DNA from: Candidatus Gallacutalibacter stercoravium
GTDB taxonomy: Bacteria > Bacillota > Clostridia > Oscillospirales > Acutalibacteraceae
NCBI GenBank assembly: GCA_018716975.1
Contig: DVJE01000002.1
Location: 62,001-126,000, forward strand
Length of the DNA stretch: 64,000 bases
Direction of reading: 5' to 3'
Part shown: piece by piece, positions 9,467 to 17,050 of the stretch
How the letters are laid out: each line of letters starts with the position of its first letter
Numbering within the stretch: the stretch's first letter is position 1
Made by a program: the position numbers and the translations under genes
The notes under the pieces: generated by a model
The model's database searches: none
What the model was told of the DNA's origin: nothing
Seen by the model: the letters and a program-made list of their open reading frames with translations, nothing else

Positions 9467-9524
9467 CTAAAAAAGCAGTCTTTCACCGCCTTTTGTTACC
9501 ACAAGGCGGAGGAGGACTGTTTTT
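9467..9524. terminator. Bidirectional terminator
   Basis: Two nested stems, CAGTC with GACTG outside and CCGCCTT with AAGGCGG inside, lie between an A-run on the left and five T on the right. It ends the dehydrogenase transcript and could act on the opposite strand too. Confidence 0.85.
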
Positions 9525-9529
9525 CTATA

Positions 9530-9923
9530 TGGATAGGGGGAATTTGTTTTTCCAAATGATAAAATAGAAAACGATTTATACAAATCGTTAACTATGCTTT
9601 GAAGGTAAATCCTCCAGTATTCGGGAGGCGAATAGCCGCAGACGCATACATTGCAGATTAGGCGGCATCTGTCCGGCTGTCCAGCAGCCCAGCTGCCCAA
9701 CCGGCGCATGACCCTTTTGATACGTATGTTTGAATAACATCTCGTATTTGACGAAGGCTCAATAAAATAACTAATAGGTATTTTAATTCAACTATCAACA
9801 ATATGTATATATACGATTCGTAATATACACATAAATAATAACAAATAGATCTTTTAGATCCGCTGCTACTGCCCAAAAGCATTTTGTCATCTGGCTGTTT
9901 CGATTGCAGACCGTTGGCCGCAT
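9530..9923. other. AT-rich intergenic stretch
   Basis: About 390 bases between the terminator and the stop of coaX. Short open frames on the minus strand have no ribosome binding site or recognisable motif. Only small hairpins are visible, such as CCTCC with GGGAGG near 9611-9628. I see no RNA gene or element here. Confidence 0.5.
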
Positions 9924-10724
9924 TTAACGGCAGCGGCTGCCTTTGGAATCGCGCCAAGTGTCTTTGTTCTTTTGGTAAATAATCCGCAGGCCTTTCAGCA
10001 TGAGATTGTCGTCACAGATGATATTCCGTTGGCAGTAAGGAACGATAACCCGCGCCAAGCCGCCGGTGGCTACCGTGGTGGCCTTTTGGCCAAGCTCTTG
10101 CTCTACACGGTCAACAATACCGTCCAGCATGGCGGCGTTACCATAAATAATGCCGCTTTTCATACAGTCCACCGTATTGGTGCCCACCACTCTTTTGGGA
10201 TCCTCCAAACTGATATGGGGCAGCTGAGAGGTTCCGCTGGATAGGGCCTCTAACGATACGGTCACCCCGGGGATGATCATTCCGCCCAAATAGCTGCCTT
10301 TGTCATCCACTACCGATAGGGTGGTAGCAGTGCCTAGATCAAAAATCAAGATGGGGCGGGGATACTCAGCCAAGGCGGCAACAGCGTCCACCACGAGGTC
10401 GCTGCCCAATTGGCCCGGGTTATCAATGAGGATGTTAAGCCCGGTTTTGATGCCCGCGCCCACCACCATGGGTTCTTTGCCCAGCAATAAGCGCAGGGCC
10501 CCCTTCAAAGCCACGGTAACTGCGGGAACCACCGATGAGATGATCCCACCTTCAATGTTGCTGAGCTGCATACCGTTGAGCTCCAGCATACTTTTAATGA
10601 TAACTGCGTATTCGTCACTGGTTTTGGAGCGATTGGTCGCCACTCGGGCGGTAAAATACAGCTTTTCACCGTCAATGCAGCCTAATACAATATTGCTGTT
10701 TCCTACATCAATGGCTAATATCAT
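9924..10724 (-). CDS. coaX: Type III pantothenate kinase
   Basis: 266 residues, ATG after AAGGAGG. Phosphorylates pantothenate, the first step of CoA synthesis; the type III enzyme belongs to the ASKHA fold. Visible signatures are LAIDVGNSN at the N-terminus, NPGQLGSDLVVDAVAA near residue 102 with the catalytic Asp, FDLGTATT near residue 128 and VATGGLA near residue 222. Complete and of normal length. It fits with coaBC and a probable pantothenate ECF S component further right in the window. Confidence 0.95.
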   Translation of the reverse strand: MILAIDVGNSNIVLGCIDGEKLYFTARVATNRSKTSDEYAVIIKSMLELNGMQLSNIEGGIISSVVPAVTVALKGALRLLLGKEPMVVGAGIKTGLNILIDNPGQLGSDLVVDAVAALAEYPRPILIFDLGTATTLSVVDDKGSYLGGMIIPGVTVSLEALSSGTSQLPHISLEDPKRVVGTNTVDCMKSGIIYGNAAMLDGIVDRVEQELGQKATTVATGGLARVIVPYCQRNIICDDNLMLKGLRIIYQKNKDTWRDSKGSRCR

Positions 10725-10782
10725 AAAGCGTACCTCCTTTTACTTTTTATCATGGTAAGATGTTTTCCTCAATCAAAAAGCA

Positions 10783-11625
10783 TTAGGCATTGCCTTTGCG
10801 TTTTTGCATATGCCAACAAGCGCGCAGCAAAACCTTCTCTGGGGCCAGGCGCTGCGCAACCCGCACGCACTTCATCAGCGCGCCGGGGGTAATAACTAGC
10901 TTGTGGGCGAACATGCCGTCGATAGCGCAGCGGGCCACCCGCGCGCTGGATAACCCCTTTACCGAAAAACGTACCCCGGCCACGCTGTCAAACTCAGTGC
11001 GCACCGGCCCAGGGCACAACACGCTTACCGATACCCGGCTGCCACTGCGGCGCAGCTCCTCATAGATGGCTTCACTCAAGCGCAACACATAGCTTTTGGA
11101 GGCATAGTATCCGGCCAACAAGGGGCCGGGTAAAAAAGCGGCAGCAGAGGCAACGTTGAGCAGGTAACCGCTGTTTCGCTTGCAAAAATCCTGTAAAAAC
11201 AGCTTGGTAAGGATGTGCACCGCCCGCACGTTGGTATCGATCATACGCAACTCTTCCTGAAGCGGCGCTTCAGAAAAGGGGCCAAACAAGCCGAACCCGG
11301 CGTTATTGATTAATATATCTACATTTTGGCCCTTCACCTGGCTAAAAAGCGCATAGCAGTTTTCAGCCCGAGCCAAATCAGAGGCGATAATCTGCACGCT
11401 TTGCCCGGCGCGCACAGGGCGGGCCAGCAGTTCTTGCTTAAGCCCCAGCAATCTGTCTTCCCGGCGGGCTACCAATATCAGCGAGCAGCCCCGCCGGAAT
11501 AGCTCACGGGCCATATCCCGGCCGATACCCGAGCTGGCGCCGGTGATTAAGGCTATGCGGCCTGTTTTGGTTTGCTCTGGTGGCCGCGTAAACGTAGGGT
11601 TTACCATTTGGTCAGACACGGACAT
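10783..11625 (-). CDS. Short-chain dehydrogenase/reductase
   Basis: 280 residues, ATG eight bases after AAGGAGG. The cofactor motif GASSGIG lies near residue 29, NNAGFG near 110, and the catalytic YxxxK is in YYASK near 172. The classical SDR fold is complete and a C-terminal extension of about 40 basic residues follows. Similar to DltE/YqjQ-like oxidoreductases; the substrate cannot be assigned. Confidence 0.88.
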   Translation of the reverse strand: MSVSDQMVNPTFTRPPEQTKTGRIALITGASSGIGRDMARELFRRGCSLILVARREDRLLGLKQELLARPVRAGQSVQIIASDLARAENCYALFSQVKGQNVDILINNAGFGLFGPFSEAPLQEELRMIDTNVRAVHILTKLFLQDFCKRNSGYLLNVASAAAFLPGPLLAGYYASKSYVLRLSEAIYEELRRSGSRVSVSVLCPGPVRTEFDSVAGVRFSVKGLSSARVARCAIDGMFAHKLVITPGALMKCVRVAQRLAPEKVLLRACWHMQKRKGNA

Positions 11626-11713
11626 AAATAGGGCCTCCTTTTATCTGTTGCTATTTGCATATTATTGTGCTTTTTTGTGGCAAATACGCTTCATACAGAC
11701 GCTTTGCGCCAGG

Positions 11714-13750
11714 TTACCGCTTTTTATAATGGCAGTGCATATAACCGGGGGCTTCCTCCCATTTTACCACAAAACCGGCGCCTTTGGCGCAAAAGACAGA
11801 ATCCGGCGTGTTGGGAATATCGCGCTCGGGCTGGTAGCCCTGGGCGTCTATAACGGCTTGTTGGTTGCGGCAGGGTTCATAGCCGTCAAAAACCAAACGA
11901 AGACTGCCCTTTCCGCCAGAAAAGGAAGCGAACTCTTTGGCGTAATCCAAAAGCGCGGCCACAGGCGCGCGGCCTCTGACAACGGTATGACTGCCTGTTG
12001 AGATAGGCAGTTGGTATTCGCCGCCGCGAGCGCGAATATCTGCCATAACGCGCCCGGCTAGAGCCGGCGTTGTTTGGGCATATAGGGCATACCAGGGCTC
12101 TAATACCACCGTTTGCGCCTGCATCAGCCCTTGGCGGATAGCTCGGTAAACCGCTTCACGAAAATCACCGCCTTGGGTGTGCTTTTCGTGGGCCCTGCCG
12201 GCTAACAAGGTGATAACAACATCGGTCAAGGGCGCCCCTAAAGCCACGCCTTTGTGTTCGCGCTCCAGCACATGGGTGGCGATAAGCCTTTGCCAGCTTT
12301 CGGCCAGCTCATCAGTGGGGCAAGCGCTTTCAAAACGGATGCCGCTGCCGCGCGGCCCGGGGGAAATCCGCAGGTGAACCTCTGCATAATGACGCAGCGG
12401 TTCAAAATGCCCGCAGCCAACCACAGGTTGGGCAATGGTTTCACGATATAGAACCTGGCAAGGGCCAAAGGAGATATCCCAATCAAAACGAGCTTTTACC
12501 AATTCGCGCAGGATCTCCAACTGAAAAACGCCCATAACCCGCAGGCTGATTTGCCCCAAAGATTCCTCCCACCTGACGCCCAAAAGGGGATCCTCTTGTT
12601 CCAATAGACGCAATCGTGCCAAAGCCTCTTGCGTGTTGACACAACCGGCATCATATTCCACCCGGGCCCACAGAGCAGGGGCAGTTTCATATACGGCGCT
12701 TTCCATGCCCGGGCCAACGCCATCCCCAGGGCGCAAACCGCTCAGGCCGGTAACGGCGCACAAATCGCCAGGTTGCGCCTTATCTAAATGCCGGTATTTT
12801 TCGCCGTTATAAACGCGCAGCTCGTTGACCTTTTGCTTTTGTTCCGCATCCGTGCCGAAATCCCAGGCCAGTTCCTGCCGGGGCAGCAAGGTTCCCGACA
12901 GCACCTTTAGGAACGTGATGCAGGCCCTTTGATCGTCATGGCGTATACGGTAAACCCGGGCCCGAAAGGGGTTGCGTTCCTGCCCTTGATATTTTCCCCA
13001 TATGGTGGCGGGGGCCAGGCTTTTGTTACAAGGGGGACCGGCCAGCAGCGCTAGAAGATCCAAAAATGCCGTTACCCCTTGATCTTGCAGCGCCGACCCC
13101 TGCAGGTAAGGCAGCACTCTTCCACCGGCAAAGAGTACGCGCAGCCGATCCGCAATAAAACCCTTCTCCAACGGCGCGCCGTTTAAGTAGCGCTCTAAAA
13201 GTTCCTCATCCAACATGGCCAGCTGCTCGAGTGGTTCGAGGGTTTCGTCTGTTACAAGGCTGGAATCTTGCGTGAAAAAATCTAGATTTATCAAGGCGTC
13301 CGGCGTATCGGTTAGTTGTTTGAGTTCTTCCAACACTGCCCCGGGATCGGCTCCGGCCCTATCTGTTTTATTCAAAAAGAAAAGAGTGGGAATATGGTGC
13401 CGGCGCAATAGTTGCCACACGGTTTCGGTGTGCCCCTGCACGCCTTCAACACAGCTTACCAACACCACGGCACAATCCATCACCTGCACGGCACGCTCCA
13501 TCTCGGCTGAAAAATCTGCATGGCCGGGCGTATCAATCCAGTCAAAAGAAAGGTCTTTCCAGGTAAATTCCGCTTGGTCAGAAAAAATGGTCACCCCGCG
13601 CCTGCGTTCAATGGGATCCGCATCCAAAAAGGCGTTCTGGTGATCCACACGCCCACGGGTGCGGATGCTTTGGGCGTGATAAAGCACCTGCTCTGAAAAT
13701 GTGGTTTTTCCGGCATCTACATGGGCTAAAATGCCTATGGTGCGTTTCAT
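11714..13750 (-). CDS. TetM-like ribosomal-protection-type translational GTPase
   Basis: 678 residues, ATG after AAAAGGAGGG. EF-G-shaped protein with G1 AHVDAGKTT, G2 RRRGVTI, G3 DTPGHADF and G4 NKTD, followed by domains II to V. It is close in length to TetM/TetO, but the C-terminal tail is longer, with a GYEPERD-like stretch and SVFCAKGAGFVVKW, as in chromosomal homologues common in Clostridia. These may or may not protect the ribosome from tetracycline; the loop that contacts the drug site has not been compared. No mobile-element signs nearby, so it looks intrinsic rather than acquired. Confidence 0.85.
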   Translation of the reverse strand: MKRTIGILAHVDAGKTTFSEQVLYHAQSIRTRGRVDHQNAFLDADPIERRRGVTIFSDQAEFTWKDLSFDWIDTPGHADFSAEMERAVQVMDCAVVLVSCVEGVQGHTETVWQLLRRHHIPTLFFLNKTDRAGADPGAVLEELKQLTDTPDALINLDFFTQDSSLVTDETLEPLEQLAMLDEELLERYLNGAPLEKGFIADRLRVLFAGGRVLPYLQGSALQDQGVTAFLDLLALLAGPPCNKSLAPATIWGKYQGQERNPFRARVYRIRHDDQRACITFLKVLSGTLLPRQELAWDFGTDAEQKQKVNELRVYNGEKYRHLDKAQPGDLCAVTGLSGLRPGDGVGPGMESAVYETAPALWARVEYDAGCVNTQEALARLRLLEQEDPLLGVRWEESLGQISLRVMGVFQLEILRELVKARFDWDISFGPCQVLYRETIAQPVVGCGHFEPLRHYAEVHLRISPGPRGSGIRFESACPTDELAESWQRLIATHVLEREHKGVALGAPLTDVVITLLAGRAHEKHTQGGDFREAVYRAIRQGLMQAQTVVLEPWYALYAQTTPALAGRVMADIRARGGEYQLPISTGSHTVVRGRAPVAALLDYAKEFASFSGGKGSLRLVFDGYEPCRNQQAVIDAQGYQPERDIPNTPDSVFCAKGAGFVVKWEEAPGYMHCHYKKR

Positions 13751-14002
13751 CCGCAGCCCTCCTTTTATCCAGATAGTTGATTTACTAAAATAATATACAA
13801 GAAATTATGATAAACTCTGTAGCGCCCGGCCAAAACAACCCTTGTCAAAAGGCTTTATTGATATTGTGTTACCCCGCAAGCAGCAGCATCTCATCGCCGG
13901 GCAATACCCCACCGGCAAAAGAAAGCTATAAAATAGTGGAGGCTCATTTTGCCCACAGCTAAAGCGAGGGCTTCCCCCAAGAGTGAATCAGCTTTTTTCT
14001 GC

Positions 14003-14076
14003 GAAAATCAGCAGCCCCTTAGAAAAATAGATCGTACCCCGTAGGGGGTGTGAGCGTAAGCGAACACGAGCGCCGT
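14003..14076. repeat. Intergenic repeat unit, copy 1
   Basis: Shares with copy 2 the run from TTAGAAAAATAGATCGTACC through GTAGGGGGTG to GAGCGTAAGCGAACA, with a single missing C. It contains the small hairpin ACCCC-GTA-GGGGT. Confidence 0.75.
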
Positions 14077-14129
14077 CTTTTTATGCGCGGATAGACCATT
14101 CCTCCTACCAAGGGAGGGGGACGGACTTA

Positions 14130-14195
14130 TTTCTTGAGAAAAACGGCCCGCACCTCCGTCAGGAGGGCGCGAACATAAGTGAGCGAGAGTTATCT
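14130..14195. repeat. Diverged relative of the repeat unit
   Basis: Same layout as the flanking copies: GAGAAAA, then a hairpin CCTCC-GTCA-GGAGG, then GCGAACATAAGTGAGCGAG, which resembles the GAGCGTAAGCGAACA tail of the other copies. Sequence similarity is partial. Confidence 0.5.
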
Positions 14196-14198
14196 ACC

Positions 14199-14278
14199 GA
14201 GAAAACCAGCTGCCTCCTTAGAAAAATAGATCGTACCCCCGTAGGGGGTGTGAGCGTAAGCGAACAAGATCTATTTTT
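14199..14278. repeat. Intergenic repeat unit, copy 2, closed by an outer inverted repeat
   Basis: Near-identical to copy 1, but here AAAAATAGATC (14222-14232) is matched by GATCTATTTTT at the far end, giving an 11-bp outer stem around the inner ACCCCC-GTA-GGGGGT hairpin. This may be a small non-autonomous palindromic element; I see no target-site duplication. Confidence 0.65.
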
Positions 14279-14281
14279 GGG

Positions 14282-14306
14282 GTGTGCACAACTCGGTTGT
14301 GCACAC
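14282..14306. repeat. Perfect 11-bp inverted repeat
   Basis: GTGTGCACAAC, a TCG loop and GTTGTGCACAC. It directly abuts repeat copy 2. It could be a hairpin in RNA or a protein-binding palindrome. Confidence 0.8.
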
Positions 14307-14352
14307 ATTATACCACGCGCCCCGCAGCGTTGTCACTAGCGGGGCGCAGTCA

Positions 14353-14559
14353 CTACTTTTTCACTTCGTGAGCCGGATCAGATTCTTCTGGCGGAACTTC
14401 TATCTTGCCGTGAATTTTCTCAAATTCATCAACACATTTGCGAATCAAATACAGCAATTGTCCGTTGCCGGATCTGCCCTCGTAATCGGCGATATAGAAA
14501 AATTTGTGGTGAAGTTCCCGATTGATACGTAACCCTAAATGCTTTTCATTTTTTGACAT
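14353..14559 (-). CDS. Small ribbon-helix-helix (Arc-type) DNA-binding protein
   Basis: 68 residues, ATG after GGAGG. The segment LGLRINRELHHKFFYIADYEGRSGNGQLLYLIRKCVDEFEKIHG has the strand-helix-helix layout of Arc/MetJ-like repressors, with RINRELHHKF as the DNA-contacting strand and start of helix 1. The C-terminus is a short acidic tail. It faces an XRE regulator across a 144-base divergent intergenic region, so one may control the other. Target unknown. No toxin partner is adjacent. Confidence 0.7.
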   Translation of the reverse strand: MSKNEKHLGLRINRELHHKFFYIADYEGRSGNGQLLYLIRKCVDEFEKIHGKIEVPPEESDPAHEVKK

Positions 14560-14703
14560 ATTGGCCTCCTACATCATAAAAATTTTCGCTTAGACTGAAA
14601 ATATTGTCTTATCAAGTAGATAATAAGTTCAATTTGCGCTATGATGAGGAAGATGTACTTGCTTTGAGTACAGTGAATCTTTCTTAAGAGGAGAATAGGG
14701 CTT

Positions 14704-14940
14704 ATGGCAAAGAATCAAACAGAATTTGAAGCAAAATGCTATGCAAGGTTTTCACAAAATTTAAAACAACTACGTGAACAAAAAGGTATGACACAATGGC
14801 AGGTAGCGCAGATTTTAGGCGTAGATCGATCCTCCTATTCTTATTATGAGCTGGGGCGGCATGTACCGCCGGTTAAAAAATTCATTGCCATTGCGCTTTT
14901 GTTTGGGGTTTCCGCCGATTGGCTGCTTTTTCATGAATAG
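14704..14940 (+). CDS. XRE-family helix-turn-helix regulator
   Basis: 78 residues, ATG after AGAGGAG. Almost the whole protein is one lambda-repressor-type HTH: NLKQLREQKGMTQWQVAQILGVDRSSYSYYELGRHVPPVKKF, ending in GVSADWLLF. No ligand or oligomerisation domain. It is divergent from the RHH gene and lies upstream of the queT leader, but has its own reading unit. Target unknown. Confidence 0.85.
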   Translation: MAKNQTEFEAKCYARFSQNLKQLREQKGMTQWQVAQILGVDRSSYSYYELGRHVPPVKKFIAIALLFGVSADWLLFHE

Positions 14941-15072
14941 GTCTTGCTAAAAATTGCGCATTGCGGTATACTAGAAAAGTTGATTGCCAATTGCCGATGA
15001 TGAAAGCTTACGCCGCTTTTGGCTGGATGTTTTGTTATCATGCTGTGAAAAACCGGTTTTAAGGCGTAAAGG

Positions 15073-15078
15073 TATAAT
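15073..15078 (+). promoter_or_regulatory. Probable -10 element of the queT-queF transcript
   Basis: TATAAT at 15073-15078 places transcription start at about 15085, about 25 bases before the first stem of the riboswitch candidate. No good -35 hexamer is visible, so an activator or an extended -10 may matter. Confidence 0.5.
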
Positions 15079-15104
15079 GAGGCAGATAAGGGATCAGGCT
15101 TACA

Positions 15105-15250
15105 ATTGAATCCGACAGTTCGTGACCATCCTGTCGATAAACAAAACTACGGGAATTGCTGCGTGCAAATGCTGTGCAGGTGTGCTCCCTATGGAGCAAA
15201 CTGCTTGGCGGGCCGCTGTTGTTTAGATGGGCGCTGTGCGCCCTTTTTTT
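15105..15250 (+). promoter_or_regulatory. Candidate preQ1 riboswitch (class III-like) with terminator, upstream of queT-queF
   Basis: Structured leader directly before two queuosine-pathway genes. Visible parts are a 6-bp stem CGACAG (15113-15118) with CTGTCG (15131-15136), a long-range 7-bp match TAAACAA (15138-15144) with TTGTTTA (15219-15225), a hairpin TGCTCC-CTAT-GGAGCA (15183-15198), and an intrinsic terminator GGGCGC-TGT-GCGCCC followed by seven T (15229-15250). PreQ1-III riboswitches are known from Ruminococcaceae in front of queT. The class assignment rests on position, organism type and architecture, not on an alignment. Confidence 0.6.
15229..15250 (+). terminator. Attenuator terminator in the queT leader
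   Basis: Perfect 6-bp GC stem with a TGT loop followed by T7, more than 200 bases upstream of queT. It is too far from any gene end to be a simple terminator, so it is best read as the regulated part of the riboswitch. Confidence 0.85.
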
Positions 15251-15464
15251 ATGCTCGTTTTGCGGGGCGTTGCGGGAACAATAGTGCGAAAACTGGCGCG
15301 TGGCGAAAGCGTTCGCATCTGGCCGGGTGAGCGCCCGGCAAGAGGCATGTGCAGGATGGATTGCGCCCCAAGGAGCAAAGGCTTTTTTCTGCTGTGCCTC
15401 TAGCAAATCGTCAAAAGGCTTAATAGGCGCTGACAATAACGCGATATGAGAAAGGATGCGAACA

Positions 15465-16070
15465 ATGCCAATTTCAACGAAAAAAGAAAAAATGCCGCAG
15501 ACGCAGCCAACCTCCCAATCTGGGGTTGCTGATGTTGCAGGCCGCAAGAACCAAGCAGACGCCCACACGTCGGTGCAAAGGCTGGTCTTTTCTGCATTTA
15601 TCATTGCCCTTTATGCGGTTATCATGTATTGCACCCAAAGTTTTGCCTTTGGGGCTTACCAAATACGCATTGCAACCGCCCTGTATGCCATGGCCTATTT
15701 GTGCCCCTATTTGATTGTGCCGCTGGGCCTATCCAACCTGCTGTGCAATCTGCTGTTTGGTGGGTTGGGGATCATCGATGTGATAGGCGGGGGCCTGGTG
15801 GGGATTCTTACTGCATCTTTGGCCTACTTGGTGCGCAGGCTGGGGCTGAATGAATGGCTGGTGGCGTTGCCTATTTTGTTGGTACCCGGCCTTGGTGTAG
15901 CCAGCTGGCTGTCTTATCTGTTGGGCGTGCCTTATCCGGCCTTGGCGCTTAGTTTGTGCATTGGTCAGGCGGTGCCGGCCGTTGTGGGCGTGTTGCTTAT
16001 TAAGGCGCTAAAAAGCCGCTTGGCTGTTCTGCGCGGCCCGTTTAGCGGCCTTTTTGACTACCGCCGGTGA
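15465..16070 (+). CDS. queT: QueT family transporter (queuosine precursor)
   Basis: 201 residues from the ATG at 15465, ten bases after GAGAAAGG; an ATG three codons earlier directly abuts that site and is unlikely. After a polar N-terminus of about 30 residues come five to six membrane segments, with the family stretch [20 protein letters not shown] and [21 protein letters not shown]. QueT proteins are predicted S-component-like importers of preQ1 or a related precursor. Together with queF downstream and the leader upstream it forms a queuosine salvage/synthesis unit. No other que genes are in the window. Confidence 0.88.
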   Translation: MPISTKKEKMPQTQPTSQSGVADVAGRKNQADAHTSVQRLVFSAFIIALYAVIMYCTQSFAFGAYQIRIATALYAMAYLCPYLIVPLGLSNLLCNLLFGGLGIIDVIGGGLVGILTASLAYLVRRLGLNEWLVALPILLVPGLGVASWLSYLLGVPYPALALSLCIGQAVPAVVGVLLIKALKSRLAVLRGPFSGLFDYRR

Positions 16071-16111
16071 GGCGGCTGCCCGGCAAAATGACAGAAAGGG
16101 GAAACGTATAT

Positions 16112-16606
16112 ATGACGCAACACAACCGAACAGAAGAGGGGTTAACCCAGTTGGGCGCGCAAAACACCCGGTACCCGCAAGAGTATACACCCTCGGTACT
16201 GGAAACCTTTGAGAACAAGCACCCGGGCAATGATTATTTCGTTAAGTTCAACTGCCCAGAATTTACCAGCCTGTGCCCCATTACCGGGCAGCCGGATTTC
16301 GCCAACCTGGTTATTTCTTATGTGCCCGATAGGCGGATGGTGGAAAGCAAATCTCTGAAACTGTATCTATTTAGTTTTCGCAACCACGGCGCGTTCCATG
16401 AGGATTGCGTCAATATTATCATGAAGGATCTTATCGCCCTGATGGAGCCCAAATATATTGAGGTATGGGGCCGTTTTTTGCCGCGCGGCGGTATTTCAAT
16501 CGATCCCTATTGCAATTATGGAAAACCGGGAACCCCTTGGGAGGCGGTGGCGTGGCAGCGGTTAAGCGGCCATGATCAAAATCCTCAGTGGGTGGATAAC
16601 CGCTAA
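16112..16606 (+). CDS. queF: NADPH-dependent 7-cyano-7-deazaguanine reductase
   Basis: 164 residues from the ATG at 16112 after AGAAAGGGG. Reduces preQ0 to preQ1 with two NADPH. The catalytic Cys is in [13 protein letters not shown] near residue 55 together with the conserved Asp, and the NADPH-binding QueF motif appears as ESKSLKLY. Length fits the single-domain (Bacillus-type) enzyme. Cytoplasmic, co-transcribed with queT, 41 bases downstream. Confidence 0.95.
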   Translation: MTQHNRTEEGLTQLGAQNTRYPQEYTPSVLETFENKHPGNDYFVKFNCPEFTSLCPITGQPDFANLVISYVPDRRMVESKSLKLYLFSFRNHGAFHEDCVNIIMKDLIALMEPKYIEVWGRFLPRGGISIDPYCNYGKPGTPWEAVAWQRLSGHDQNPQWVDNR

Positions 16607-16718
16607 TCCGCGCCGCCGGTATCGGCAATTGCTACTTGAAGCAGCCGTTTAAACAATTGCGAAGAGCCGGCACACTTCGCTAACAACTAGATGAAAAAAG
16701 AGAGTGCAGTGATAAAAA

Positions 16719-16749
16719 AGGCCGGCTATAGCTATAGCCAGCCGGCCTT
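16719..16749. terminator. GC hairpin after queF
   Basis: AAGGCCGGCT and AGCCGGCCTT enclose an AT-rich 11- to 12-base loop. On the minus strand the arm is followed by an A/T-rich stretch; it could help end transcripts from both sides. Confidence 0.6.
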
Positions 16750-16760
16750 GCATCAAACAC

Positions 16761-16804
16761 AAAAGAGGAACATCCCAAACAGCCTAGGGATGTTCCTCTT
16801 TCTT
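16761..16804. terminator. Bidirectional terminator between queF and the opp operon
   Basis: A 16-base arm AAAAGAGGAACATCCC pairs with its complement across a 10-base loop and is flanked by A and T tracts on the two strands. It lies between converging transcripts. Confidence 0.85.
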
Positions 16805-16840
16805 AATGGCAAATACCCGATGAATCAAGCAGTCGCCGCC

Positions 16841-17050
16841 TTAGCGGGCAAACAGCAACCACATAATACCGGCCAGCACGCCTCCAACCAGCAGCACCAC
16901 AGGCAAGTATACCAGCAAGGCAGCCAATATCATAGCCGGCAAATCGCCCTTTTCCAGCTTTTGATCCTTCAGCTCATCCTGAAACTGACGGCGTTTTTCT
17001 TCCTGCTTTTCTTTTGGAAGCAACCGTTCCAGCTTACCGCGAAACAGCAC
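16841..17050 (-). CDS. Small membrane protein closing the opp operon
   Basis: 69 residues from a GTG at 17050, preceded by AGGAGAGGAGG. It overlaps the end of the oppF-type gene by 17 bases in another frame, so translation is probably coupled. The first 36 residues are charged and helical (many K, E, R, Q), and the rest is one hydrophobic segment of about 30 residues ending in MWLLFAR. I do not recognise a family. Position suggests an accessory part of the peptide importer; that is inference. Confidence 0.65.
   Translation of the reverse strand: MLFRGKLERLLPKEKQEEKRRQFQDELKDQKLEKGDLPAMILAALLVYLPVVLLVGGVLAGIMWLLFAR

Larger units (their letters stand above)
13751..14352. other. Repeat- and palindrome-rich intergenic region
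   Basis: About 600 bases without a gene. It contains two near-identical copies of a roughly 65-base unit (about 14003-14076 and 14199-14265), a more diverged relative between them (about 14130-14195), and three inverted repeats at 14222-14278, 14282-14306 and 14317-14347. The repeats are listed separately. Confidence 0.7.

Noticed and set aside
15059-15604. 181-codon minus-strand frame across the queT leader
   Set aside because: It runs through the riboswitch candidate and the start of queT on the other strand, without a ribosome site or recognisable motif.
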